Assembly: GCA_036381255.1 (NCBI GenBank)
Contig: DASVDG010000114.1
Coordinates: 1 to 64,000, forward strand
Direction: 5' to 3'
DNA from: CALBZE01 sp036381255
GTDB lineage: Bacteria > Gemmatimonadota > Gemmatimonadetes > Longimicrobiales > RSA9
Length of the DNA: 64,000 nt
Both the position numbers and the translations under genes were made by a program. The notes below the pieces were generated by a model. That model did no database searches. It was not told where the DNA came from and saw only the letters and a program-made list of their open reading frames with translations. Positions 25,396 through 33,502 of this stretch are shown here, one piece after another. How positions within the stretch are numbered: the stretch's first letter is position 1; the number at the start of each line of letters is the position of its first letter.

Positions 25396-27363
25396 TCAGG
25401 CCTCTTCCTCCGTGGCCTCGCCCTCGCCGGCCGCGGCCTCCTCCGCCGCTTCGGGCGCCTCGGCCGCCGCCTCCTCGGCGGGCTCCGCCTCGGTCGCCTC
25501 CGCCGGCGCGAGCTCGGCCGCCGGCGTCTCGGCCGTGATCGCCGATTCCGGCGCCGCGGCCTGCGCCTCGACCTGCTCCTCCGTCGGCCGGACCTCGGCG
25601 TCCGTCGCCGGCACCGTGCCCTCCGGCGTCGCGCCGCCCTCGAGCTCCGGCACGGCGATCACGGTCAGCACGATCCGCCGGTTCACCGCATCCGACTCGA
25701 TGACCCGGAGCTCCAGCTCCTGGCCCTCGCGGAAGTGGTCCGCCGGGTCCTTGATGTTCTCGACCCCGAGCTGGCTGATCGGGACGAAGCCCTCGACGTC
25801 GCCGCCCAGGTCGACGACCACGCCCTCGTCGAGCAGCCGCACGATCGTGCCGCGCGACTCCACACCCGGCGCGTACTGATCGACCAGACGCGTCCACGGA
25901 TCGTCCTCGGTCTGCTTGAGGCCCAGCGAGATCCGCTTGTTCTCCGCGTCCACGCCCAGCACCACGACCTCGACGTCGTCGCCCTTGCGCAGCACCTCCG
26001 ACGGGTGCTGCACCCGCTTCGTCCAGCTCAGGTCCGAGATGTGGATCAGGCCGTCGATCCCCGGCTCGATCTCGACGAACGCGCCGAACGACGTCAGGTT
26101 CCGCACCTTCCCCGTCACCCGCGTACCCACCGGGTACTTCACCGGCAGCGCGAGCCACGGATCCTCCTCGATCTGCTTCATCCCGAGCGAGATCTTCTCC
26201 TCGTCCCGGTCGACCTTCAGCACGACCGCCTCGATCTCGTCGCCGATCGCGACCAGCTTCGAGGGGTGCTTCACGTTGCGCGTCCAGCTCATCTCGCTGA
26301 TGTGGACGAGCCCCTCGACGCCCTTCTCCAGCTCGACGAACGCGCCGTAGTTCGTGATCGAGACCACCTTCCCGCGCACCCGCGCGCCGACCGGGTACTT
26401 CCGCTCGACATCCTTCCACGGGTACGGCAGGAGCTGCTTCAGCCCCAGCGAGATCCGCTCGCGGTCCCAGTCGATGTCCAGGACCTTCACGTCCATCTCC
26501 TGGCCGATCTCCACGATCTCCGAGGGATGGCCGACGCGGCCCCAGCTCATGTCCGTGATGTGCAGCAGGCCGTCCAGCCCGCCCAGGTCGATGAACGCGC
26601 CGAAGTCCGTCACGTTCTTGACCACGCCCTTCCGGACCTGGCCGACCAGCAGCTCCTTGACCAGCTGCTCGCGCTTCGTCTCCCGCTCCTGCTCCAGGAT
26701 CACCCGGCGGCTCACCACGATGTTGCGACGCCGCTTGTTCAGCTTGATGATCTTGAAGTCGTACGTCTGACCGAGCAGGTCCTCCACGTTCGGGACCCGA
26801 CGCAGCGCGATCTGCGACCCCGGCAGGAACGCGTCCACGCCCATCAGGTCCACCGTCACGCCGCCCTTGATCTTCCGGACCAGCGTGCCCGGCACCTTGT
26901 CGTCGTTCTCGTACGCGGTCTTGATCTTCTCCCAGACGCGCAGGAAGTCCGCCTTCTTCTTCGACAGGACGACGACGCCCTCCTCATCCTCGAGGTTCTC
27001 GAGGAAGACGTCGACCTCGTCCCCGGGCTTCAGCGCCTCGGGGTTCTTGAACTCGTCCTTCGTGACCGCGCCTTCGCTCTTGAAGCCGACGTCCAGGATG
27101 ACCGCGTTGTCCGTCACGCGCAGCACCCGCGCCTTGACGATCTCGCCTTCCTCGACGTTCGTGAGCGTCTCTTCGTACATCTGGAGCATCGCCTCGTACT
27201 CCTCGGGCGAATACTCCTCATCCCACAGGTCCGCACGCACGCCGATGTCGCGCGCCTGCTCCGCGACCTGCGCCGTCGTCAGCTGGGCGCCGCCGGCCGC
27301 AGTCTCCTGCGCCGCCGCCTCGACGTTCTGCTGTTCTTCGTTCTGATCCGGGCGATCCGCCAT
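25396..27363 (-). CDS. rpsA: 30S ribosomal protein S1
   Basis: RNA-binding ribosomal protein that brings mRNA to the 30S subunit. 655 residues with six S1 repeats at about 71-138, 156-222, 240-311, 327-398, 414-485 and 501-570. The third to fifth are the best conserved (for example DGLLHITDMSW, EGLVHISEMSW, DGLIHISDLSW). A Glu/Asn-rich N-terminus and a long acidic Ala/Glu tail (571-655) flank the repeats. The ATG at 27363 begins MADRPDQNEE. The upstream frame stays open to 28017 but lacks S1 features. It has its own promoter and terminator and lies downstream of cmk, a common arrangement. Confidence 0.97.
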   Translation of the reverse strand: MADRPDQNEEQQNVEAAAQETAAGGAQLTTAQVAEQARDIGVRADLWDEEYSPEEYEAMLQMYEETLTNVEEGEIVKARVLRVTDNAVILDVGFKSEGAVTKDEFKNPEALKPGDEVDVFLENLEDEEGVVVLSKKKADFLRVWEKIKTAYENDDKVPGTLVRKIKGGVTVDLMGVDAFLPGSQIALRRVPNVEDLLGQTYDFKIIKLNKRRRNIVVSRRVILEQERETKREQLVKELLVGQVRKGVVKNVTDFGAFIDLGGLDGLLHITDMSWGRVGHPSEIVEIGQEMDVKVLDIDWDRERISLGLKQLLPYPWKDVERKYPVGARVRGKVVSITNYGAFVELEKGVEGLVHISEMSWTRNVKHPSKLVAIGDEIEAVVLKVDRDEEKISLGMKQIEEDPWLALPVKYPVGTRVTGKVRNLTSFGAFVEIEPGIDGLIHISDLSWTKRVQHPSEVLRKGDDVEVVVLGVDAENKRISLGLKQTEDDPWTRLVDQYAPGVESRGTIVRLLDEGVVVDLGGDVEGFVPISQLGVENIKDPADHFREGQELELRVIESDAVNRRIVLTVIAVPELEGGATPEGTVPATDAEVRPTEEQVEAQAAAPESAITAETPAAELAPAEATEAEPAEEAAAEAPEAAEEAAAGEGEATEEEA

Positions 27364-27499
27364 GGCCTCTCGGGTGCCTCCGCCTGTCTCGCGTCGGGCC
27401 GGGCGGCCACGCGAGGTTGATGGTGAACATGAAAGGAGAGACGCGCCGCGCCTCTCCGCACCGGGCGCCCACGCATGCGCGATGGACGCCGAGTCCTTG

Positions 27500-27528
27500 A
27501 TTTTACCGGAATTTGGCGGAAAGGTCAA
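27500..27528 (-). promoter_or_regulatory. rpsA promoter
   Basis: Minus strand TTGACC (27523-27528), 17-bp spacer, TAAAAT (27500-27505). The best sigma-70-type match in this part of the window. It predicts a leader of about 130 nt ahead of rpsA. Confidence 0.8.
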
Positions 27529-27618
27529 CCCCCCGCGGGACGGAAACGCAGACGCGACGAGGCCCGGCACAAGCCCGACCGCGGCGCGCCACCGCCGCGA
27601 GCGCCGCTGCGTCGCGCA

Positions 27619-28050
27619 CCCCTCCGGCAACGGATAACGTGCGACCATCGACACGCCGTCCGCGTTCCGGTACGACGCGTACGCGAACCGGGGCCCGAAC
27701 ATGCGGACCGCCACGCCGCGCTGGGCCGCGGCGTCGTACTCGCTCGAGACCGCATCCGGGGGCGGCACAAGGCGGATCACCCGCTCGAGCGCGCCGCCGA
27801 TCACGTCGATCACCACCCAGGTGAGGGACGTGCCGTCCTGCCAGTCCGGCGGGTGGACGCCGCTGAGGAAGAGGCAGCGCCCCGCGCCGCGGCGATGGCG
27901 GGGAACGTGTCTGCGACGAGCTCGCGCAGGTTGTTCTCGACCTGAAATTGGACCTCTCGCCGGACGCGGGCGGCACACGGCGGTTCGTGGGATCCGCGCC
28001 GGGTCCCGAACTCGCACCGCCTAATGGGCGCGCCCCGACCCGCCGGGCGC
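27619..28050 (-). pseudogene. Broken reading frame upstream of rpsA, unidentified
   Basis: Two minus-strand frames read like one protein split by a frameshift. The first part (about 28050-27883) contains EVQFQVENNLRELVADTFPA. The second (27882-27619) contains LFLSGVHPPDWQDGTSLTW and VAVRMFGPRFAYASYRNADG. Adding one G in the GGGG run near 27884 joins them as AARGRCLFLSG. The second frame then runs without stop into rpsA. Both parts show protein-like composition, unlike the shadows around them. I recognise no family. It is either a decayed gene, or a live gene with a homopolymer sequencing error. Confidence 0.4.
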
Positions 28051-28271
28051 GTACCGGACCCATTTCAGATCCGGTCGAATGTAGGCGCCCGCGTGGTGGA
28101 AACGTCGCACGCGTCCCTGTCTGGATCGGCCGGTGTCGACTTTCCTGACCGTATACGCGGCAAACCCCACACGCGTCCGTGCCTGGCTGGCGATCCGTGC
28201 GGACTTGACCTAAATATCCCGGTCAATCGAGCACGCACGCCTGAGACGGCCGTTGCGTGCTACGTTCACCC

Positions 28272-28443
28272 CACCGAGCGGGGCCCGCACCATCCAGCCC
28301 CTGCACGATACAGCACATCCGCACCGACAAGCGGGGCCCGCACCATCCCGCGCACCCCGCACCGACAAGCGGGGCCGACACCGTCCAGCACGCCCCTTGC
28401 GAGCCAGCACGCCCTGAACCGACGAGTGGGCCCGGCCCCCTCC
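28272..28443. repeat. Degenerate direct repeats, core about 27 bp
   Basis: Four imperfect copies of a CACCGACAAGCGGGGCC-type core followed by (C)GCACC(A/G)TCC, starting at about 28272, 28322, 28360 and 28418. Copies two and three are nearly identical over 27 bases. Spacing varies (50, 38 and 58 bp), so this is not CRISPR. A GC-rich, lower-similarity tail continues to about 28500. Confidence 0.6.
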
Positions 28444-28630
28444 CGCACGCCCCGCACGGGCTACCGTGCCCCGCACCGGGCGCACCCCCGCACCGCACGC
28501 CAGTACGCGGACGGGGGGACTCGGGCACCCGTCGTCACGGGAGTCATGCGGCGGCACGGACGTAGCGCTCGGAATCGGGATCGTTCCTGGCTCGGCTGTT
28601 CGGCATGGCCATTGGGATCCGAAACCGCGC

Positions 28631-29341
28631 TCAGTCCCTGGAGCTCCGCCCGTCCCGCCCCTTCCGCCCGTGCCGTCCCTCTCGCTCCTCCGCCAGCCGC
28701 ACGATGCGCTCGACCTGCTCGTCGAACGTGAGCGAGGTCGTGTCGACCGGGACGGCGTCGTCGGCCATGCGGAGCGGCGCGACCTCGCGCTCGGTGTCCA
28801 TGCGGTCGCGGGCGTGGAGACGCGCGATCTCGGCGGCGAGCGTCTCGTCGTCGGGGTCGACGACGCCGTTCTCGGCGAGGCGGCGGCGAGCGCGGATCGC
28901 GACGTCGGCGGAGAGGAAGATCTTGAGCTCCGCCTCTGGGAAGACGACCGTGCCGATGTCGCGGCCATCGGCGACGAGGTCGACGCCGCGGGCGGCCTCG
29001 CGCAGGCGCCCGAGCAGCCATTCGCGGACCGCGGGGACGCGCGCCATGCGGGACACGTGGGCGTTGACCTCGGGCGAGCGGATCTCGCGGGTCACGTCTT
29101 CGCCGCCGACGCGGAGGCGGAACGTTTCATCCGCGGGCTCGGCGTGGACGTCGAAGGCGTCGAGCTCGGCCCGCGACAGGTCGTCCCAGCGCTCGACCGG
29201 CGCGCCGGCGCGCAGCGCGGCGTACGTCAACGCGCGGTAGAACGCGCCCGAATCCAGGTGGCGGAAGCCGAGGCGGCGGGCGACGGCGCGCGCGGTGGTG
29301 CTCTTGCCGGAGCCGGCCGGTCCGTCGATCGCGATGATCAT
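28631..29341 (-). CDS. cmk: Cytidylate kinase
   Basis: Phosphorylates CMP and dCMP. 236 residues with the P-loop IAIDGPAGSGKSTTARAVA at the N-terminus, LDSGAFYRALTYAAL, DGRDIGTVVFPEAELK and the lid-region ARDRMDTEREVAPLR. A Gly/Arg/Asp tail ends the protein. The ATG at 29341 overlaps the aroA stop by ATGA. The order aroA-cmk-rpsA is conserved in many bacteria; here the 1.27 kb gene-poor interval separates cmk from rpsA. Confidence 0.96.
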   Translation of the reverse strand: MIIAIDGPAGSGKSTTARAVARRLGFRHLDSGAFYRALTYAALRAGAPVERWDDLSRAELDAFDVHAEPADETFRLRVGGEDVTREIRSPEVNAHVSRMARVPAVREWLLGRLREAARGVDLVADGRDIGTVVFPEAELKIFLSADVAIRARRRLAENGVVDPDDETLAAEIARLHARDRMDTEREVAPLRMADDAVPVDTTSLTFDEQVERIVRLAEEREGRHGRKGRDGRSSRD

Positions 29342-30657
29342 CGGGCCAGCGCCGCCGCGGCGGTCCGGAGCGTGTCCCAGAAGGCGGGATAGCTGATCCG
29401 GACGACGTCGAGGTCGTCGACCTCGATCGCGTTGCCGGGGAGCGCACCCAGGACGCCGAACGCCATGGCGATGCGGTGGTCGTCGAACGCGCGCACGCGG
29501 CCGGAGAGCGGTGCGTCGGTCCCCCGCACGACCAGCCCGTCCGGCAGCTCTTCGGCCTCGACGCCGACGGCGCGCAGGTTCTCCGCCAGCGCCCGCAGGC
29601 GGTCGGACTCCTTCACGCGCAGCTCGCCCGCGCCGGTGATCGTCGTCTCGCCTTCCGCGCGGGCGGCGAGGATGGCGAGGACGGGGATCTCGTCGATCAT
29701 CGCCGGGACCTCGGCCGCGTCGACGCGGGTCGCGCGCAGCTCCGCGGCGCTGGCGATGACGTCGGAGACCGGCTCCTCGCAGACGTCGCAGGAGTCGAGC
29801 AGCTCGACCTCGGCGCCCATGCGACGGAGCGCGTCGAGCAGCCCGGTCCGCGTGGGGTTCACGCCCACGCCCGGGATGCGCACCGCGCCCCGCGGCGCGA
29901 GCACGCCCAGCGCGATGAAGAACGCGGCGGAGGAGAAGTCGCCCGGGACCGTGCAGTCGAGCGGTGCCAGGAGCTCGGGGGGGCGAAGCCGGACAGCCGG
30001 CGGCGCACCCGGCTCGTGCTCGGCGACGATCTCGGCGCCCATCGCGCGCAGCATGCGCTCCGTGTGGTCCCGAGAGAGGAACGGCTCGGTCACGCGGACC
30101 GGGACCCCGGCCGCCGTGCCGGCCAGGAGCAGCGCGCTCTTCACCTGCGCGCTCGCCTTCGGGCTCGCGTAGTCGATGGGGCGCAGCGCGCCGCCCGTCA
30201 CGCGGATCGGCAGGCGGTCCGGCTCGCCGAGCTCCTCGTAGCGCGCGCCCATCGTCGTGAGCGGCCCGGTGACCCGGCGCATCGGCCGGGATCGGAGCGA
30301 GGCGTCCCCGGTCAGCGTGGCGCTGAACGGGTAGCCGGACAGGAGGCCCAGCAGCAGCCGCGCGGTCGTGCCGCTGTTCCCGCAGTCGATCGGCTCCCCG
30401 GGCTCCGACGGTGCACGCAGCCCGCGCCCGGTCACGGCGACCGTGCCGCCGTCCGCCGGGAGGTCGGGCGCGGCCAGCCCCAGCGCCCGCAGCGCCCGGA
30501 CCGTCGACCACGGGTCCTCCCCGGGGAGCAGCCCGCGCAGCAGGCTGGTCCCTCGCGCCACGGCGGACAGGATCAGCGCCCGATGCGTGATCGACTTGTC
30601 GCCAGGGACCCGGACCTCGACCTGCGGCCCGGCCGCGTCGCGGTTTCGCTCAGCCAC
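29338..30657 (-). CDS. aroA: 3-phosphoshikimate 1-carboxyvinyltransferase (EPSP synthase)
   Basis: Sixth step of the shikimate pathway. 439 residues with VPGDKSITHRALILSA at the N-terminus, DCGNSGTTARLLLGLL, ATLTGDASLRSRPMRR, SAQVKSALLLAG and the C-terminal ELRVKESDRLRALAENLRAVG. All are signature segments of the double-domain fold. It starts 6 bp from the rnz stop and is coupled to cmk downstream. Confidence 0.96.
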   Translation of the reverse strand: MAERNRDAAGPQVEVRVPGDKSITHRALILSAVARGTSLLRGLLPGEDPWSTVRALRALGLAAPDLPADGGTVAVTGRGLRAPSEPGEPIDCGNSGTTARLLLGLLSGYPFSATLTGDASLRSRPMRRVTGPLTTMGARYEELGEPDRLPIRVTGGALRPIDYASPKASAQVKSALLLAGTAAGVPVRVTEPFLSRDHTERMLRAMGAEIVAEHEPGAPPAVRLRPPELLAPLDCTVPGDFSSAAFFIALGVLAPRGAVRIPGVGVNPTRTGLLDALRRMGAEVELLDSCDVCEEPVSDVIASAAELRATRVDAAEVPAMIDEIPVLAILAARAEGETTITGAGELRVKESDRLRALAENLRAVGVEAEELPDGLVVRGTDAPLSGRVRAFDDHRIAMAFGVLGALPGNAIEVDDLDVVRISYPAFWDTLRTAAAALAR

Positions 30658-30663
30658 CGTCGT

Positions 30664-31584
30664 TCACTCCCCGTCCGTGCGGTAGGGCACTTCGATCTCC
30701 ATCCCGTCGTTCGCCACGACCGCGCGCGGAAACGCCTCGCGCGCCTCGCGTTCCAGCGTGCGCGGATCCTCCGAGTACCGCGACGAGATGTGCGTCAGCA
30801 CGAGCCGCAGGGCGCCCGCACGACGCGCGACCTCCGCCGCCTCCCGCGCCGTCGAATGGTTCGTCGCACGCGCGCGCTCCGCCTCGTCATCGGCGAAGGT
30901 GGCGTCGTGGATCAGCAGGTCCGCGCCGCGAGCGGCCTCGACCGTCCGCCGGCACGGCCGCGTGTCGCCCGTGTACACCACGGTCCGCCCGGGCCGCGGC
31001 GGCCCGACCACGTCCTCCGGCCGGATCACACGCCCGTCGACCTCGACCGCCTCCCCCCGGTGCAGCCTGCCGAAGAGCGGACCCTCCGGCACGCCCAGCT
31101 CCCGCGCGCGCTCCGGGTGGAACCGACCCAACCGGTCGTGCTCGACCAGGGCGTAGCCGAGCGAGCGCCCGCCGTGCTGCGTGCGGTAGGCGACGATGTC
31201 GTACTCCTCGCGCGCGACCCTGTCCCCCGGCTCCAGCTCGCGGATCTCGATCCGGAACGGCACCCGCTCCACGCCGAGATTGACCGCGTCGTGCAGGATC
31301 TGCCGGCTCCCGGGCGGACCCCACAGCGTCATCGGTTCCTCGCGCCCCTGGAGACCCAGCGTCCGCAGCAGCCCGATCACGCCCAGGAAATGGTCCGCGT
31401 GCATGTGGCTGAAGAAGATGTCGCCGATGCCGAAGCCCGTCTGGTAGCGCATCATCTGACGCTGCGTCCCCTCGCCGCAGTCGAAGAGGAGCAGCTCGCC
31501 GTGCCGCGCCAGCAGGATGGCGCTCACGTTCCGCCCGACGGTCGGCCGGCTCGCGGCCGTGCCCAGAAATGTGACGCGAATCAT
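30664..31584 (-). CDS. rnz: Ribonuclease Z (tRNA 3'-end endonuclease)
   Basis: Zinc-dependent endonuclease that trims tRNA precursors just after the discriminator base, needed mainly for tRNAs without encoded CCA. 306 residues: N-terminal IRVTFLGTAASRPTVGRNVS, zinc motif FFSHMHADHFLGV (HxHxDH), TVVYTGDTRPC, LIHDATFADDE, and the C-terminal VLTHISSRY. The ATG overlaps the stop of the small membrane protein gene. Notably, a CCA-less tRNA-Leu lies just upstream in the same transcription unit. Confidence 0.96.
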   Translation of the reverse strand: MIRVTFLGTAASRPTVGRNVSAILLARHGELLLFDCGEGTQRQMMRYQTGFGIGDIFFSHMHADHFLGVIGLLRTLGLQGREEPMTLWGPPGSRQILHDAVNLGVERVPFRIEIRELEPGDRVAREEYDIVAYRTQHGGRSLGYALVEHDRLGRFHPERARELGVPEGPLFGRLHRGEAVEVDGRVIRPEDVVGPPRPGRTVVYTGDTRPCRRTVEAARGADLLIHDATFADDEAERARATNHSTAREAAEVARRAGALRLVLTHISSRYSEDPRTLEREAREAFPRAVVANDGMEIEVPYRTDGE

Positions 31585-31943
31585 CTCACCGCCGATCCCG
31601 CGCCGGCCGCGCGCCCGCGCCGGAGGCGCGGCAGGATCCAGAGCGACGCGTACGTCGCGTACGCCGGCGCCGACGACGGCAGCAGCCAGACGGGGAGCGC
31701 GAGCAGCGCCGTCCAGAGCGCGAGCTCCGCCGCAGACCGCCCCCGGGCGCGTCGCGCCCGCGCCGCCGCTCCGCTCGCCTCCTCCATCCCCGTCAGGTCT
31801 CCCCGGTGCGCCCGCGTCCGCGCGACCTCGCCCGCGACGTACGCCTCGACGCCGCCGCGCAGCACGCCGACCGCGCTCCGCAACCAGCGCACGCTCGCGG
31901 CGGCCACGCCGAGGATCGCGAGGATGTGTAGGGGAAGCTCCAT
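31581..31943 (-). CDS. Small membrane protein, unknown
   Basis: 120 residues: hydrophobic N-terminus (ELPLHILAILGVAAASVRWL), an Arg/Ala-rich middle, a second membrane segment (LALWTALLALPVWLLPSSAP) and a basic C-terminus. No family recognised. Its ATG lies only ten bases downstream of the tRNA-Leu 3' end without a Shine-Dalgarno sequence, and its stop overlaps the rnz start as ATGA. If tRNA processing releases the mRNA, this gene would have a ten-base leader. Confidence 0.6.
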   Translation of the reverse strand: MELPLHILAILGVAAASVRWLRSAVGVLRGGVEAYVAGEVARTRAHRGDLTGMEEASGAAARARRARGRSAAELALWTALLALPVWLLPSSAPAYATYASLWILPRLRRGRAAGAGSAVR

Positions 31944-31953
31944 GAAGCCACTA

Positions 31954-32036
31954 TGCCGGGGGCGGGACTCGAACCCGCATGCCGTTGGGGCGAGCGATTT
32001 TAAGTCGCCTGCGTCTACCAATTCCGCCACCCCGGC
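31954..32036 (-). tRNA. tRNA-Leu (anticodon UAA)
   Basis: 83 nt. Acceptor stem GCCGGGG/CCCCGGC, D arm TGGCGGAATTGGTAGACGC, anticodon stem GGCGA/TCGCT around loop CTTAAAA, a variable arm of class II type, and T arm GCGGGTTCGAGTCCCGC. Discriminator A; the following bases are TAG, so CCA is not encoded. Confidence 0.95.
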
Positions 32037-32046
32037 CCATCCCCGT

Positions 32047-32075
32047 AATCTACCGGATCCGCCGCCGCGGCTCAA
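32047..32075 (-). promoter_or_regulatory. tRNA-Leu promoter
   Basis: TTGAGC (32070-32075), 17-bp spacer, TAGATT (32047-32052) on the minus strand, ending ten bases before the tRNA 5' end. The -35 overlaps the rpe stop codon. Confidence 0.7.
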
Positions 32076-32737
32076 CCGCGCACCGCGGCCCGCAGCGCCG
32101 CGATGTTCTCCGCCACCGACCCCTCGCCGCCGTACACCGCCGCCCCGGCGACGAGGACGCTCGCGCCCGCGTCGACGACGTCCCCGGCCGTGTCCGGCCC
32201 GATCCCGCCGTCGACCTCGAGCTCGACTCCCCACAGGTGCCGCTCCTGGAGGATGGCGCGCAGCCGGCCGACCTTCTCGGTGCTCGTCGGGATGTACCGC
32301 TGCCCGCCGAAACCGGGGTTCACCGTCATGACGAGCACCAGGTCGACGTACGGGAGGATCTCCTCCAGCATCCCCACCGGCGTCGCGGGGTTGATCGACA
32401 CGCCGGGGCGCATCCCCAGCTCGCGGATCCGTTCCACGGTGCGGTGCAGGTGCGTGCACGCCTCCTGGTGTACCGTGAGCACGTCCGCGCCGGCGTCGGC
32501 GAACGCCTCGAGGTAGCGCTCCGGCGCCTCGATCATGAGGTGCACGTCCAGCGGCAGTGCGGTCGCGCGGCGCAGCGCCTTCACGACCGGCGGGCCGATC
32601 GTCAGGTTCGGGACGAAGTGCCCGTCCATGACGTCGACGTGGATCCAGTCCGCGCCGCCGGCCTCGGCCTGCGCCACGGCATCGCCGAGGCGTGCGAAAT
32701 CCGCGGACAGGATGCTGGGCGCGATCTTGACGCTCAC
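32072..32737 (-). CDS. rpe: Ribulose-phosphate 3-epimerase
   Basis: Interconverts ribulose 5-phosphate and xylulose 5-phosphate. 221 residues of a TIM barrel with IAPSILSADFARLGDAV, DWIHVDVMDGHFVPNLTIG (metal-binding Asp and His), VHLMIEAPERYLEAF, VMTVNPGFGGQRYI and EVDGGIGPDTAG. The start is a GTG at 32737 that overlaps the rpiA stop. Part of the pentose phosphate series rpe-rpiA-fba-tkt. Confidence 0.96.
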   Translation of the reverse strand: MSVKIAPSILSADFARLGDAVAQAEAGGADWIHVDVMDGHFVPNLTIGPPVVKALRRATALPLDVHLMIEAPERYLEAFADAGADVLTVHQEACTHLHRTVERIRELGMRPGVSINPATPVGMLEEILPYVDLVLVMTVNPGFGGQRYIPTSTEKVGRLRAILQERHLWGVELEVDGGIGPDTAGDVVDAGASVLVAGAAVYGGEGSVAENIAALRAAVRG

Positions 32738-33435
32738 ACCCCCTCCGCCGCCAGCACCCGCACCCCGGCCTCGCCGCCGACGACGACCACGTCCGCCAGG
32801 CCCAGGAACAGCCCGGTCTCGACGACGCCGACCCGCTGCCGGATCTCCCGCTCGATCCGATCCGGTTCCAGGATCCCGTCCTCGAACGCGCAGTCCAGCA
32901 GGTAGTGGCCGCTGTCCGTGGTGAACGGGTTCCCCTCCGGCCCGCGCCGCAGCTTCGGCTGCGCGCCGAGCAGGTCCAGGTACGCCAGGTGCGTCGTCCA
33001 GCCGAACGGCACGACCTCGACGGGCAGCGGCGCCCGCTCGCCCAGCCGCTCGACCAGCTTGCCCTCGTCCACGACGACGATCATCCGGTCCGACGCGGTG
33101 GCCACGATCTTCTCCCAGAGCAGCGCGCCGCCGAGCCCCTTGATCAGGTTCAGCTCGGGGCTGACCTCGTCCGCGCCGTCGATCGTCAGGTCGAGCCGTG
33201 GCTCCTCGTCGAGGCTCGTCAGCGGGATCCCCAGCTCCCGCGCGAGCCGGCTCGTCTCCCGCGACGTCGGCACGCCGACGATCCGCTGGAGCTCGCCCGC
33301 CCCGCGCCGCTCCGCCAGCACCTCGAGCACGTGCCGGGCGGTCGAGCCCGTACCGAGGCCCAGCACCATGCCGTCCTCGACGAATTCGACTGCCCGCTCC
33401 GCCGCCTGTCGCTTCTGCCGTTCGCGCTCGCTCAC
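32734..33435 (-). CDS. rpiA: Ribose-5-phosphate isomerase A
   Basis: Converts ribose 5-phosphate and ribulose 5-phosphate. 233 residues: GLGTGSTARHVLEVLAER, GVPTSRETSRLARELGIPL, DLTIDGADEVSPELNLIKG (catalytic region), LPVEVVPFGW and DCAFEDGILEP. I use the GTG at 33435, preceded by GGAGG. A frame open to 33471 adds only a non-conserved Gly-rich start. Coupled to rpe by overlap. Confidence 0.96.
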   Translation of the reverse strand: MSERERQKRQAAERAVEFVEDGMVLGLGTGSTARHVLEVLAERRGAGELQRIVGVPTSRETSRLARELGIPLTSLDEEPRLDLTIDGADEVSPELNLIKGLGGALLWEKIVATASDRMIVVVDEGKLVERLGERAPLPVEVVPFGWTTHLAYLDLLGAQPKLRRGPEGNPFTTDSGHYLLDCAFEDGILEPDRIEREIRQRVGVVETGLFLGLADVVVVGGEAGVRVLAAEGV

Positions 33436-33502
33436 TTCACCGCCTCCAGTGGGGGCGCGGCCGCCGGCCACGGTGTGCCGGCGGCCGCGTTCGCCCGCGC
33501 GC

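Larger units (their letters stand above)
27364..28630. other. Gene-poor interval between rpsA and cmk
   Basis: About 1.27 kb without an intact gene. From left to right it holds the rpsA leader and promoter, a broken reading frame (27619-28050), an unassigned 200-bp stretch with two related copies of an ACGCGTCC(C/G)TG segment near 28107 and 28170, and a degenerate repeat array (28272-28443). A 6-bp inverted repeat TTGACC/GGTCAA at 28205-28226 is also present; no function is evident. Confidence 0.6.

Noticed and set aside
25396..28017. An 873-residue frame extending rpsA upstream
   Set aside because: S1 proteins begin at the MADR start, which has its own promoter upstream; the extension has no S1 features.
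28205..28226. Palindrome TTGACC-N10-GGTCAA as operator or promoter
   Set aside because: No gene start or matching -10 nearby, and single occurrence; kept only as a note.
28272..28443. CRISPR array
   Set aside because: Repeats are degenerate, spacing varies and no cas genes are present.
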